The notes under the pieces are model-generated. The model had not been told where the DNA came from and did no database searches. It worked only from the letters and a program-made list of their open reading frames with translations. The translations under genes were made by a program, and so were the position numbers. Below, piece by piece: positions 37,125 through 46,125 of a stretch of 64,000 nt of DNA. The stretch's first letter is position 1. Every line of letters begins with the position of its first letter. This DNA is from Sphingomonas naphthae (GTDB taxonomy: Bacteria; Pseudomonadota; Alphaproteobacteria; Sphingomonadales; Sphingomonadaceae): the NCBI RefSeq assembly GCF_028607085.1, contig NZ_CP117411.1:1798001-1862000 (forward strand), given 5' to 3'.

Positions 37125-37691
37125 GTGCAACTCTGGGTGGGGCTCGGCAATCCGGGCGCGCAATATGCGCTTCATCGCCACAATGTCGGCTTCATGGCCG
37201 TCGATACCATCGCCGAGGTTCACGGCTTCGATCCGTGGAAGAAGCAGTTTCGCGGGTGGACCGCGCAAGGCCGCATCGGCACCGCGCGCATCCTGCTGCT
37301 CAAGCCCGCGACCTTCATGAACGACAGCGGCGTCTCGGTGCGCGAGGCGATGGGCTTCTACAAGCTCGATCTGGCCGCGCTCACCGCCTTCCATGACGAA
37401 CTCGATCTGGCGCCCTTCAAGGTGAAGGTGAAGACCGGCGGGGGTGCCGCCGGCCACAACGGCCTGCGCTCGATCGACGCGCATCTGGGGCAGGACTATC
37501 GCCGCGTCCGCCTCGGCATCGGCCATCCCGGCCATAAGGACCGCGTGACCGGCCATGTGCTGGGCAATTACGCCAAGGCCGAGATGGACCCGCTGGCCGA
37601 CATGCTGGGCGCCGTCGCCGCCGAGGCGCCGCGTCTGGCGGCCGGCGAGGACGTGCGTTTCATGAATGATGTGGCGCTGCGGCTGGCTTAG
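37125..37691 (+). CDS. pth: Peptidyl-tRNA hydrolase
   Basis: 188 residues from GTG 37125; GGAGG at 37113-37117 decides the start. It recycles peptidyl-tRNAs. Catalytic His is in HRHNVGF, Asp in AFHDELDLAPF; GLGNPGAQY and GGGAAGHNGLRSID are family blocks. A longer upstream frame runs through the palindromic repeat and is not real. It follows rplY, as in most bacteria, but a terminator and repeat separate them here. Confidence 0.95.
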   Translation: MQLWVGLGNPGAQYALHRHNVGFMAVDTIAEVHGFDPWKKQFRGWTAQGRIGTARILLLKPATFMNDSGVSVREAMGFYKLDLAALTAFHDELDLAPFKVKVKTGGGAAGHNGLRSIDAHLGQDYRRVRLGIGHPGHKDRVTGHVLGNYAKAEMDPLADMLGAVAAEAPRLAAGEDVRFMNDVALRLA

Positions 37692-37713
37692 CGCCCGAGG
37701 ACGACGAAGACCG

Positions 37714-38313
37714 TCAGAACTTCCGCGCGAACGACAGCCGGACGACCTCGCCGATATCGCGCTCGCCGCGCCCGCTGACCTGCTGGCGCAGCATCTGGGC
37801 GGAGGCCATCCGCTCCATCGATCCCGTCGCCAGCGGGCGGCGATCGTGATCGACCACCGCGCCCGCCTCGATACCGAGCGTCATGTTGCGCGCCGGGCTC
37901 ATCGTATAGCCCATCGTCATCGCCGGATTGATGCCGCGCGGCTCGCTGAAGCGGCGGCGGGCGTTGAGCGGATCGACGATCAGCCCCGCGCCAGCCCCGT
38001 TCGCCAGCCGCCCCATGCTGCCGCGCGGCTGCTTCGGATCGAAGCGCAACCCCGCCGAGACTCGGAACCCCTCACCCAGCGGCATATAATCCACCATCGA
38101 ACTCGCCTTGCGCCGCACGAAGGCGCGGTCGCCGGACAGGCCGGGCGCGACCTCGGTGCGCAGCCGCAGCGTGTCCTTGCGATTGAGCGACAGGCCGCCG
38201 ATGATCGCCGCGGAAGCGGTGGTGATCCCGGTCATGTCCATCACGGGCCGGGCCTGCGCCCCCTGCGCACACCCGGCCGACATCACGCACAATGCAGCAA
38301 GCCCCATCCGCAT
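37714..38313 (-). CDS. Exported protein of unknown function
   Basis: 199 residues from ATG 38313, with an N-terminal signal (MRMGLAALCVMSAGC...AQA). The Cys in SAGC is a poor lipobox, so a lipoprotein is possible but not certain. The rest has alternating beta-like stretches (RLRTEVAPGLSGDRAFVRRK, FRVSAGLRFDPKQ, MTLGIEAGAVVDHD) and a C-terminal VVRLSFARKF, which suggests an outer-membrane or surface beta protein. I do not recognise the family. A longer frame antisense to ychF extends it upstream and is rejected. A palindrome (38340-38370) lies just upstream. Confidence 0.7.
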   Translation of the reverse strand: MRMGLAALCVMSAGCAQGAQARPVMDMTGITTASAAIIGGLSLNRKDTLRLRTEVAPGLSGDRAFVRRKASSMVDYMPLGEGFRVSAGLRFDPKQPRGSMGRLANGAGAGLIVDPLNARRRFSEPRGINPAMTMGYTMSPARNMTLGIEAGAVVDHDRRPLATGSMERMASAQMLRQQVSGRGERDIGEVVRLSFARKF

Positions 38314-38339
38314 GGCTAAACGTCCTCTGGTAGAAGGTT

Positions 38340-38370
38340 GGATCGGGTGAATTCCCCCGTCACCCGATCC
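38340..38370. promoter_or_regulatory. Perfect 11-bp palindrome ahead of exported protein
   Basis: GGATCGGGTGA at 38340-38350 and TCACCCGATCC at 38360-38370, 9-base loop. It starts 27 bp upstream of ATG 38313. The position and lack of a U-run suit an operator or 5' UTR hairpin better than a terminator. Confidence 0.45.
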
Positions 38371-38589
38371 ACTTGCGTGACGCTGCGGGGCGCCGACATG
38401 CACATCAAAAAATGACACACCCAGCGATAAGGCGGTGTTTTTTGTCGATCGGCCGAGGTCGTTTCGGTGCCGGTTAACCTTATATGCTCCCGTCACCGCC
38501 GCTGGCATTTGCCGCCGAACCCTTCTATCGAGCCGCCACATATCGGCGCGGCGCTCCCGCCCGCGCGTCACCGGATCACGAGGCAAAGC

Positions 38590-39690
38590 ATGGGTTTCCG
38601 CTGCGGCATCGTCGGCCTGCCGAACGTCGGCAAGTCGACCCTCTTCAACGCGCTGACCGAGACGGCGGCGGCGCAGGCGGCCAATTACCCCTTCTGCACG
38701 ATCGAGCCCAATGTCGGCCAAGTCGCAGTGCCCGATCCCCGGCTCGATGCGATCGCCGCCATCGCGGGCTCCGCCAAGATCGTCGAGACGCAGCTGGCCT
38801 TCGTCGACATCGCCGGCCTCGTGCGCGGCGCGAGCAAGGGCGAGGGCCTCGGCAACCAGTTCCTCGCCAACATCCGCGAGGTCGACGCCATCGTCCACGT
38901 GCTGCGCTGCTTCGAGGATGGCGATGTCACCCATGTCGAGGGCAAGGTCGATCCGATCGCCGATGCCGAGACGGTCGAGACCGAACTGATGCTCTCCGAT
39001 CTGGAGAGCCTCGAAAAGCGCGTCCCCGCCTTCCAGAAGAAGGCCGCGCAGGGCGACAAGGAGGCCAAGGCCGCCGCGTCGGTGCTGGGCCAGGCGCTCG
39101 ATTTCCTCCGCGAAGGCCAGCCCGCCCGCCTCACCAAGCCCAAGGATGAGGATGAGGAGCGCATCTTCGCGCAGGCGCAGCTCATCACCGCCAAGCCGGT
39201 GCTCTACGTCTGCAACGTCGACGAGGGCGCCGCGGCCGAGGGCAATGATCTTTCGGCCAAGGTGTTCGCCAAGGCGGCGAGCGAGGGCGCCAAGGCCGTC
39301 GTCGTCTCCGCCGCGATCGAGGCGGATATCGCCACCATGGCGCCCGAGGATCGCGGCGACTTCCTGAGCGACCTCGGCTTGACGGAGACCGGCCTCGCCC
39401 GCGTGATCCGCGCCGGTTACGATCTGCTCCACCTCCTCACCTTCTTCACCGCCGGCCCCAAGGAAGCGCGCGCCTGGACGATCGAGGCGGGCTCCAAGGC
39501 GCCGCAGGCGGCGGGCGCGATCCACTCGGATTTCGAGCGCGGCTTCATCCGCGCCGAGACGATCGCCTACACCGATTATGTCGCCTGCAAGGGTGAGGCC
39601 GGCGCGCGCGAGAGCGGCAAGCTGCGCTCCGAAGGCAAGGACTATGTCGTCCACGATGGCGACGTGATGCTGTTCCGGTTCAACGTATGA
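38590..39690 (+). CDS. ychF: Ribosome-binding ATPase YchF
   Basis: 366 residues. Obg-family P-loop GIVGLPNVGKSTLFNAL, and CNVDEG in place of the NKxD guanine motif, which explains its preference for ATP. A TGS domain forms the C-terminus (LTFFTAGPKEARAWT...). It binds ribosomes and affects translation under stress. ATG 38590 (MGFRCGIVG) is standard; a longer upstream frame is not. It is coupled to the MaoC gene by an ATGA overlap. Confidence 0.97.
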   Translation: MGFRCGIVGLPNVGKSTLFNALTETAAAQAANYPFCTIEPNVGQVAVPDPRLDAIAAIAGSAKIVETQLAFVDIAGLVRGASKGEGLGNQFLANIREVDAIVHVLRCFEDGDVTHVEGKVDPIADAETVETELMLSDLESLEKRVPAFQKKAAQGDKEAKAAASVLGQALDFLREGQPARLTKPKDEDEERIFAQAQLITAKPVLYVCNVDEGAAAEGNDLSAKVFAKAASEGAKAVVVSAAIEADIATMAPEDRGDFLSDLGLTETGLARVIRAGYDLLHLLTFFTAGPKEARAWTIEAGSKAPQAAGAIHSDFERGFIRAETIAYTDYVACKGEAGARESGKLRSEGKDYVVHDGDVMLFRFNV

Positions 39691-40163
39691 GCGAGGGTGC
39701 CGTGAGCGAGGATCGCTATTTCGAGGATTTCGTGGTCGGCGACATCCACCGCTACGGCCGGTTCGAGGTCGAGCGCGGCGAGGTGCTGGATTTCGCGCGC
39801 CGCTACGACGCCCAGCCCTTCCACCTCGACGACGCGGCGGCGGCCAAGACCCATTTCGGGCGGCTGGCGGCGAGCGGCTGGCATACGGCGGCCATGTCGA
39901 TGGCGATGATCGTCGATGCCGGCAATCTGGCGGGCGGCGGCGGGTCGCTCGGCGCGCTGGGCGTCGACAATCTGCGCTGGCTGAAGCCGGTCTATCCGGG
40001 CGACGTGCTGCACGCGACGAGCGAGATATTGGAGGCCAACCCCTCCAGATCGACCCCCGGCCGGGGCACGGTGAAGCTGCGCACGACGGTTCTCAACCAG
40101 GATGACGAGCCGGTGATGCGCTACGAGGCGATCACCCTGTGGCGGACCCGGCCGGCCGGCTGA
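39687..40163 (+). CDS. MaoC-family hot-dog dehydratase
   Basis: 158 residues. Single hot-dog domain with RYDAQPFHLDDAAAAKTHFG and RLAASGWHTAA carrying the family Asp and His pattern of R-specific enoyl-CoA hydratases, then VDNLRWLKPVYPGDVLH. It should hydrate or dehydrate acyl-CoA or acyl-ACP esters. The start overlaps the ychF stop by 4 bp, an arrangement often seen in sphingomonads. Confidence 0.9.
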   Translation: MSEGAVSEDRYFEDFVVGDIHRYGRFEVERGEVLDFARRYDAQPFHLDDAAAAKTHFGRLAASGWHTAAMSMAMIVDAGNLAGGGGSLGALGVDNLRWLKPVYPGDVLHATSEILEANPSRSTPGRGTVKLRTTVLNQDDEPVMRYEAITLWRTRPAG

Positions 40164-40170
40164 GCGGCGC

Positions 40171-40767
40171 TCAGCGCGGCTTCCAGGTCACCAGCCGCAC
40201 GACATACCATCCGGCCAGCAGCGCGACCACGCCCAGCGACACTGGCGCCAGATAGCGATCGACATCGGGCGCGCGCTTGCCGAGCTGATAGCCGGCGATC
40301 GCCAGCGCGCTCGTCCAGCCGAGCGAGCCGAGCGTGGACCAGATCAGGAAGGGCAGCAGCCGCATCCCGAACAGCCCCGCCGGGATCGACACCAGCGACC
40401 GGATCGTCGGCACCATCCGCCCGAGGCACACGAACCACGCCGCATAGCGATCGAAGAAATCGTCCGCCCGCTCGACCGACTGCCAGTCGAGCGTCAGCAC
40501 CCGGCCGAAACGGCGCACGAAAGTCTGGAACCGCTCCAGCCCCAGCCAGCGGGCGAGGCCGTACCAGAAGAGATTGCCCGTCATCGCGCCCGCCGTACCC
40601 GCCACGATCACCAGCGGCAGCGACAGGCTCCCGCTCGCCGCGCGCACGCCCGCCAGCGACATGATGAGTTCGGACGGGATCGGCGGAAACACCGTCTCGA
40701 TTAGCATCAGCAGGTAAATGGTGCCGTAGCCCGCCTGCCCGATCCATTCGACGATAGGCTCGTTCAA
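40171..40767 (-). CDS. DedA/VTT-family membrane protein
   Basis: 198 residues, about five membrane helices. The N-terminal LLMLIETVFPPIPSELIM and the middle GRMVPTIRSLVSIPAGLFGM with its Arg and Pro are the DedA signature. Family members flip undecaprenyl phosphate or phospholipids and help keep membrane potential. It converges on the MaoC gene and follows a methyltransferase gene on the same strand. Confidence 0.93.
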   Translation of the reverse strand: MNEPIVEWIGQAGYGTIYLLMLIETVFPPIPSELIMSLAGVRAASGSLSLPLVIVAGTAGAMTGNLFWYGLARWLGLERFQTFVRRFGRVLTLDWQSVERADDFFDRYAAWFVCLGRMVPTIRSLVSIPAGLFGMRLLPFLIWSTLGSLGWTSALAIAGYQLGKRAPDVDRYLAPVSLGVVALLAGWYVVRLVTWKPR

Positions 40768-40792
40768 GACCGGGCTCCCTGCCGTGGCGGGG

Positions 40793-40873
40793 CTACAACG
40801 CCTGATCGGCGATCAGTGCCGCACGCGGATCGGCGATGGCATCGGCGCGCTCCTTCTCCGATCGCGGACTCAC
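40793..40873 (-). CDS. Candidate 26-residue ORF after methyltransferase
   Basis: GTG 40873 overlaps the stop of the methyltransferase (GTGA), and the frame ends at 40793. The peptide (VSPRSEKERADAIADPRAAL...) is charged with local-style codons. It may be a coupled small protein or the remaining tail of a gene displaced by the atypical methyltransferase. Confidence 0.25.
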   Translation of the reverse strand: MSPRSEKERADAIADPRAALIADQAL

Positions 40874-42156
40874 TCTGGAACGATCGAGCGCACGAAGACG
40901 CCGACCGCGCGCGCATCGCTGCCGCCATCCGTGGGTGCGTTCGACGTGAGAGTGATGCGTTGATTATCACCCTGCCGCTGCGGGAAGCGCAATTGCACGG
41001 TCTGGCCAGGCAGGAGCGAGAAGTGCTGAGACACCCCACCGAATGTCACCTGCCCAATCCGCTCGACGGGGCGCCGGTTCTCAAGCACGAGCGAGATTTG
41101 GCCATCTCGGGATGGCAGTTCGATGAAGGATTCCGCCGTCGTGAACCGGCCATCCATCTCCGTCGAATGCCAGGACGCGCCTTCCGCGACGGTCATCGCG
41201 CACGCCGACAAGGGTAGCGGGTCCAGCCACTTGCGAAATTCGTAGATCTGCGCGGTCTTGGCGTTCGCATCGTCATAATAGAACCACGAAAGACCCGCCC
41301 GCCTGAACTTGCCGATCAGATAGTCTTCCTGAAAACCAAGCTCCATCCACCCGCGCCATCGCATCACGGCGGCGGTGCCCCAATCCAGTCGGAGGCCCCA
41401 TTCATAGGGCATGGTGGGCTGCAACCCCCGATAGATCGGTTCACCGGCCAACAGCAGCCGACCGCCAGGCTGGAGCATATCCCGGAGCTGGGGAATGACC
41501 TCCTCGAAGTTCAGGCAGTGATGGAAGCATTCGTAGAACAAGATCAGGTCGTAGGCGCCCGGATGCCCGGCGGGATTGTAACCAAAGGGTTGATGATGCG
41601 CGGTAAGGTCGACCCGAAAATGGTCCGACATCGACTGAACGGCCTTGCAGAAGCCGGGGCTGATATCGACGGTGTCGACCTTCGCGCCAAGGCGGGCGAA
41701 AGCGAGAGCGTTCTGGGCGAAGCCCGCGCCACATTCCAGGACCCGCGATCCCGCACGGACATCGCTGCGCAACATGATGTGGCCCATCGCCATCAAATGC
41801 AGGCCGGCTTCCTTTGAATCGCCCGTCAGATAGAAAGCCGGGCGGTAGATCGCGTCCATGTCCGCGACTTCGGGCGTGTCTTCATTGATGAGAGGCTCGT
41901 ATGCGTCCTTCCCTGTCACCTCCTGCCAAAATCTCAGCTGCTGCTGAAGATAGGCCTCCGTATCCGGACCGATCGACAAATCGAACCATTCGGGCAAGGC
42001 GAGGTAGGCCGCACCAAGCTCATGATGACGCGACGGATCCCGAAAGACTTGTAGCGCATTATCGAGCCCCGAAACCGTCAACATGAAAGGATTTCTCCGC
42101 GTCATCTGTTCGTCGAACTGGAAGCTGGTCGAAGCCGCCCGGCGGGTTGATGCCAT
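40870..42156 (-). CDS. Class I SAM methyltransferase with C-terminal beta domain
   Basis: 428 residues. The methyltransferase core lies about 130-260: motif I RVLECGAGFAQNALAFARLG, acidic KVDTVDIS, and LILFYECFHHCLNFEEVIPQ. The last 90 residues look like a beta-sandwich ending ARAVGVFVRSI, a pattern seen in proteins that handle surface polysaccharides. The target is unknown; a sugar or lipid of the envelope is a guess. Base composition is lower in GC than its neighbours, hinting at transfer. ATG 42105 and 42084 are alternative starts. Confidence 0.75.
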   Translation of the reverse strand: MASTRRAASTSFQFDEQMTRRNPFMLTVSGLDNALQVFRDPSRHHELGAAYLALPEWFDLSIGPDTEAYLQQQLRFWQEVTGKDAYEPLINEDTPEVADMDAIYRPAFYLTGDSKEAGLHLMAMGHIMLRSDVRAGSRVLECGAGFAQNALAFARLGAKVDTVDISPGFCKAVQSMSDHFRVDLTAHHQPFGYNPAGHPGAYDLILFYECFHHCLNFEEVIPQLRDMLQPGGRLLLAGEPIYRGLQPTMPYEWGLRLDWGTAAVMRWRGWMELGFQEDYLIGKFRRAGLSWFYYDDANAKTAQIYEFRKWLDPLPLSACAMTVAEGASWHSTEMDGRFTTAESFIELPSRDGQISLVLENRRPVERIGQVTFGGVSQHFSLLPGQTVQLRFPQRQGDNQRITLTSNAPTDGGSDARAVGVFVRSIVPE

Positions 42157-42216
42157 GCGGAATATCCCACCGCAACGTCATTCCCCCCTCCGGCTCAGCT
42201 ATCCGACCTGAGGGCC

Positions 42217-43809
42217 CTAGCGACGGTCCTTCGTCGCCGCGAAGCGCAGCGCGGGGAAGCGACCGGTGATATAGTTCAGTTCCCACGCGTCCTTGGCCAT
42301 GAACACCGGCGCGCCGTCGCGATCCTCCGCCATCGCCGCGCGATGCTGGCCGACGAATTCGTCGAGCGCCTTGGGGTCGTCCGCCGTCACCCAGCGCGCC
42401 GTATCCCAGGGCGACGCCTCGAAACCCGCATCCACCTTATATTCGGCCTGCAATCGCGAGATCAGCACGTCGAGCTGGAGCTGGCCGACCACGCCGACGA
42501 TCCATTGCGAGCCGATCGAGGGGTGGAACACCTGCATGATCCCCTCTTCCGCCATGTCGTTGAGCGCGTTACGCAGCTGCTTGGTCTTGGTCGGGTCGGC
42601 GAGGCGGATGCGGCGCAGGATCTCGGGCGCGAAATTGGGCAGCCCGGTGAAGCGCAGCACCTCGCCCTCGGTCAGCGTATCGCCCACGCGCAGGGTGCCG
42701 TGGTTGGGGATGCCGATGATGTCGCCCGGCCACGCCTCGTCCGCCAGCTCGCGATCGCGGGCGAGGAACAGCAGGGGCGAATGCACCGCGATCGTCTTGC
42801 CGGTGCCGATCTGCGCCAGCTTCATGCCGCGTTTGAAGCGCCCCGCGCACAGCCGCATGAACGCCACCCGGTCGCGGTGCTGCGGGTTCATGTTGGCCTG
42901 CACCTTGAAGATGAAGCCCGCCACTTGGCTCTCCTCGGGCGAGACGTCGCGCGGCTCGGCGGGCTGGGCGCGCGGGCCGGGGGCGAAGCCCGACAGCGCG
43001 TCGATCAGCTCGGCCACGCCGAAATCCTTGAGCGCCGACCCGAAATAGACCGGCGTCAGGTCGCCCGCGCGATAGGCTGCCATGTCGAACGCCGCATAGC
43101 CCGCCTGCGCCAGCTCGGCCTCCTCACGCAGCAGCGCCGCGCCCTCGGGCGACAGCACGCCTTCGAGCGCGGGATCGTCGAGGCCCGCGACCGGCACGAC
43201 CTTGCCCTCGAAGGCGCCGGTGGCGTCGTCGGCGGGCTGGTAGAGGCGGTTGTAGGCCAGATCGTAGATGCCCTCGAACGTGCCGCCCATGCCGACCGGC
43301 CAGCTCATCGGGCACACGTCCAGCGCCAGCGCGTCGGCCACCTCGTCGAGCAGCTCGAACGGCGCCCGCCCCTCGCGATCGACCTTGTTGACGAAGGTGA
43401 TGATCGGCACGTTGCGCAGGCGGCACACCTCGAACAGCTTGCGCGTCTGCGCCTCGATGCCGCGCGCCGCATCGATCACCATCACCGCCGAATCGACCGC
43501 CGTCAGCGTGCGATAGGTATCCTCGCTGAAATCCTCGTGGCCCGGCGTGTCGAGCAGGTTGAAGGTGATGATCGTGCCGTCCGCCTCGGTCCGCTCGAAG
43601 GTCATCACCGACGACGTGACCGAGATGCCGCGCTGCTGCTCGATCTTCATCCAGTCGGATCGCGCCCGGCGATTGGCGCCGCGCGCCTTCACCTCGCCGG
43701 CGAGATGGATCGCGCCGCCGACGAGCAGCAGCTTTTCGGTGAGCGTGGTCTTGCCCGCGTCGGGGTGGGAGATGATCGCGAAGGTGCGGCGTTCGGGGAG
43801 GTTCGTCAT
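42217..43809 (-). CDS. prfC: Peptide chain release factor 3
   Basis: 530 residues. GTPase that removes RF1/RF2 from the ribosome after termination. G1 SHPDAGKTTLTEKLL, G3 NLLDTPGHEDF, G4 TFVNKVDREG, then domains II and III. ATG 43809 (MTNLPERRTFAI) is the family start. RF3 is absent from many alphaproteobacteria, so its presence is worth noting. It is divergent from a GNAT gene. Confidence 0.96.
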   Translation of the reverse strand: MTNLPERRTFAIISHPDAGKTTLTEKLLLVGGAIHLAGEVKARGANRRARSDWMKIEQQRGISVTSSVMTFERTEADGTIITFNLLDTPGHEDFSEDTYRTLTAVDSAVMVIDAARGIEAQTRKLFEVCRLRNVPIITFVNKVDREGRAPFELLDEVADALALDVCPMSWPVGMGGTFEGIYDLAYNRLYQPADDATGAFEGKVVPVAGLDDPALEGVLSPEGAALLREEAELAQAGYAAFDMAAYRAGDLTPVYFGSALKDFGVAELIDALSGFAPGPRAQPAEPRDVSPEESQVAGFIFKVQANMNPQHRDRVAFMRLCAGRFKRGMKLAQIGTGKTIAVHSPLLFLARDRELADEAWPGDIIGIPNHGTLRVGDTLTEGEVLRFTGLPNFAPEILRRIRLADPTKTKQLRNALNDMAEEGIMQVFHPSIGSQWIVGVVGQLQLDVLISRLQAEYKVDAGFEASPWDTARWVTADDPKALDEFVGQHRAAMAEDRDGAPVFMAKDAWELNYITGRFPALRFAATKDRR

Positions 43810-43888
43810 GTCGGCGGCGCGATAGCAGCGCGGGGCGGCAGGCGAAAGCGCGCTTGCGGGCGCGGCGGCGCTGCGCCACCCTGCCCCG

Positions 43889-44383
43889 ATGCTGATCCGC
43901 ACCGCCTCCCTCGACGACGCGGCCGCCGTCGCCGACATCTACGCCCATCACGTCCTCCACGGCACCGGCACGTTCGAGGAGGTGCCGCCCCAGCCCGAGG
44001 AGATGGCGGCGCGGATGGTGAAGGTGCTGGCCAAGGACTGGCCCTGGCTGGTCGCGGAGGGCGAGGACGGCACGATCGCGGGCTATGCCTACGCCACCCA
44101 GTTCCGCGACCGCGCCGCCTATCGCTTCTCGTGCGAGAATTCGGTCTATGTGCGCGAGGGGCTGCGGGGGAAAGGCATCGGCGGCGCGCTGCTGGAGGCG
44201 CTGGTGGCGGCTTCGGCCAGGGCCGGCTTCCGCCGCATGTTCGCGGTGATCGGCGACAGCGCCAACAGCGGCTCGATCGCGCTCCATCGCCGTTTCGGCT
44301 TCCACGACGCCGGCCTGCTGGAACAGGCCGGATGCAAGTTCGGCCGCGACCTGGACGTGATCTTCATGGCGCGGGCTCTGTAA
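43889..44383 (+). CDS. GNAT acetyltransferase, phosphinothricin-type
   Basis: 164 residues. It resembles the PAT/bar and MddA methionine-sulfone acetylases: IRTASLDDAAAVADIYAHHV, GTFEEVPPQPEEM, acetyl-CoA loop VREGLRGKGIGGALL, and FGFHDAGLLEQAGCKFGRDLD. It acetylates an amino-acid-like toxic compound or analogue using acetyl-CoA. A paired CTCCCC palindrome begins six bases after its stop. Confidence 0.9.
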   Translation: MLIRTASLDDAAAVADIYAHHVLHGTGTFEEVPPQPEEMAARMVKVLAKDWPWLVAEGEDGTIAGYAYATQFRDRAAYRFSCENSVYVREGLRGKGIGGALLEALVAASARAGFRRMFAVIGDSANSGSIALHRRFGFHDAGLLEQAGCKFGRDLDVIFMARAL

Positions 44384-44388
44384 CCATC

Positions 44389-44519
44389 GTTCCTCCCCGG
44401 CACGGGGAGGGGGACCATCCGCAGTATGGTGGAGGGGGCTCACCCCATACGCCGCGCTTCGTGGATGAGCCCCTCCGTCAGTCTTACAGGCTGCCGCCTC
44501 CCCGCATCGGGGAGGACCG
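44389..44519. repeat. Full paired CTCCCC palindrome (MITE-like)
   Basis: Left half GTTCCTCCCCGGCACGGGGA through GGTGGAGGGGG; right half CCCCTCCGTCAGTCTTACAG through CGGGGAGGAC. Opposite orientation, same plan as 25010-25131 and 46511-46637. It fills the gap between two converging genes. Confidence 0.75.
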
Positions 44520-44521
44520 CG

Positions 44522-45868
44522 TCAGTTGCCCTTCTTCCGCACGATGATCCCGAAACTCGTCGTCACATACGGCCCCAGCACCACCTTCAGATGCTCCGGT
44601 CCGTAGGGCGGCATGTCGATATGCTGGTCGTCGGGCTGCTCGCCCTGATCGAAGTTGAACGGCGCCACCGCGTGCCCGGCCGCGATCAGGCGCGCGGCGA
44701 GCTTCTCCATGTCGCGGCGGCGGAACAGCACCGTGCCCTGATTGTCGACCGTCTTGCGGTTCGACGTGAGGTTGAGTTCGGAGGTGTGGACCGCCACCCC
44801 GCCCGGCCTCAGCGTCGCGATCGAGGCTTCGACGAAGCGCAGCCCCTTGGCGATCGAGCCGAGATGTTCGTAGGCGCAGGCCGACCAGCAGAAGTCGAAG
44901 CCGGTCAGGTCGGCGGGGATATGGTTCATGTCCACCGCGCGGAAGGCGACATGCCGGCGCAGCGTCGCCTCGTCGCAGATGTCGGGATAGACCAGCCCGT
45001 CCAGTTCGGAGCTGTGCTGGTTGGTCGCCCGCCATTCCAGCGCGCGGGCGTCGTCCTGCGGCAGATCGGTCGCGACGACATCGACGCCCATCGCCGCCAT
45101 CAGCGCCGGCAGACGCTCGCCGCCGACCCCGAAGCCCAGCCCGCGCCGGCCCGGCCGCAGCGCCCCGGCCCGCTCCAGCGCCTGGAGGATGTAGATGAAT
45201 TCCCACTGCTTGCGGTGGCGGTGGCGCGGATGGTGCAGCCGCGCCACCCACTCGTCATAGACCGGCTCGTCGAACTGCGCGGCGGTGCACATCTGCGACA
45301 CCGGTTCGGTCAGCAGGGCCGGCCCGGTCACACGTGGCACGGCCGACGTGTCGGTGCCGAACAGGCTTTGCAGGAAGGATGGCCGCTGCTCGCCGAATAT
45401 CTCCGTGCGTCCCGCACCCACCGCCCGCGCGAAGCGGCCGCCATCCTCCGCGCCCATCAGGGTCACCGTCGCCGCCGAGGCGGACGCATCGGTTTCGTCC
45501 AGAATGATGACCGCCAGCGCATAGGTTTCGTCGGGCCGCGCCGTCCCGTCGATCACGATCTCGCCGCCGTCGCGCGCCAGATCGGCCAGCGGGCGGATGA
45601 GCGTCGCGACCTGACGCGGCTGGGGATTGAGATCGCTGGGCAGCGCGCTGACCCGGAGCTTCAGCCGCCCGCGCGTCGCCGTGAGGTCGTCGAGCCGCAG
45701 CCGGAAACGGATCGGGCCGGGTCGGGCGTGCACATAATGCGTGTGCAGCCCATATTTCGCCGACGGCAGCGGCGCCTCGCCGCCGAGGCCCGCGATCCGG
45801 CTCCTCGCCTTCGGAAAGTAAGCGAAGGGATCGAGGTCGCGCTCATAGCCGTCGATCGGGGAACTCAT
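44522..45868 (-). CDS. SAM-dependent methyltransferase-like protein
   Basis: 448 residues. The N-terminal 190 residues are a beta-rich domain of unknown role. The C-terminal part has a methyltransferase core: GRRGLGFGVGGERLPALMAA, VDVVATDLPQDD, DFCWSACAYEHLGSIAKG, and HTSELNLTSNRKTVDN. Sphingomonads often carry this family; the substrate is not known, and a surface glycan or small molecule is possible. It begins at ATG 45868, 64 bp from the tRNA-Val 3' end. Confidence 0.75.
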   Translation of the reverse strand: MSSPIDGYERDLDPFAYFPKARSRIAGLGGEAPLPSAKYGLHTHYVHARPGPIRFRLRLDDLTATRGRLKLRVSALPSDLNPQPRQVATLIRPLADLARDGGEIVIDGTARPDETYALAVIILDETDASASAATVTLMGAEDGGRFARAVGAGRTEIFGEQRPSFLQSLFGTDTSAVPRVTGPALLTEPVSQMCTAAQFDEPVYDEWVARLHHPRHRHRKQWEFIYILQALERAGALRPGRRGLGFGVGGERLPALMAAMGVDVVATDLPQDDARALEWRATNQHSSELDGLVYPDICDEATLRRHVAFRAVDMNHIPADLTGFDFCWSACAYEHLGSIAKGLRFVEASIATLRPGGVAVHTSELNLTSNRKTVDNQGTVLFRRRDMEKLAARLIAAGHAVAPFNFDQGEQPDDQHIDMPPYGPEHLKVVLGPYVTTSFGIIVRKKGN

Positions 45869-45931
45869 CGGACTGGCATAACCCCGGTTACAGAAAAGCC
45901 CAGCCGATCGGGGATCTGGCTGGGCTCATCA

Positions 45932-46006
45932 TGGTGGGCGCGGCTGGGATTGAACCAGCGACACCTGCGGTGTGAACACAGTGCTCTACCACTGAGCTAC
46001 GCGCCC
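45932..46006 (-). tRNA. tRNA-Val (CAC)
   Basis: 75 nt including encoded CCA. Acceptor stem GGGCGCG/CGCGCCC, D arm with AGTGGTA loop, anticodon arm CTGTG-TTCACAC-CGCAG giving anticodon CAC for GUG codons, and T arm GCTGG-TTCAATC-CCAGC. All stems pair, with one G-U in the anticodon stem. Confidence 0.95.
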
Positions 46007-46077
46007 ACTGTCGGTCGCGTCCACCCTCCGGGGAGGGCTTCGGCAGGCCCGATATCGTGGCGGACATCGAACCGGAA

Positions 46078-46117
46078 GGGGCGCTTAACCGCTGGAATCG
46101 CCGCTGTCCAGCGCCCC
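46078..46117 (-). terminator. Hairpin after hup
   Basis: AGCGCCCC and GGGGCGCT arms around an inner CTGGA/TCCAG stem, just past the hup stop on its own strand. The following U-run is weak (TT), so function as a terminator is uncertain. Confidence 0.4.
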
Positions 46118-46125
46118 GATGCGGT

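Noticed and set aside
38314-39654. Minus-strand extension of the exported-protein frame
   Set aside because: Antisense to ychF; no family features, and the start at 38313 gives a clean signal peptide.
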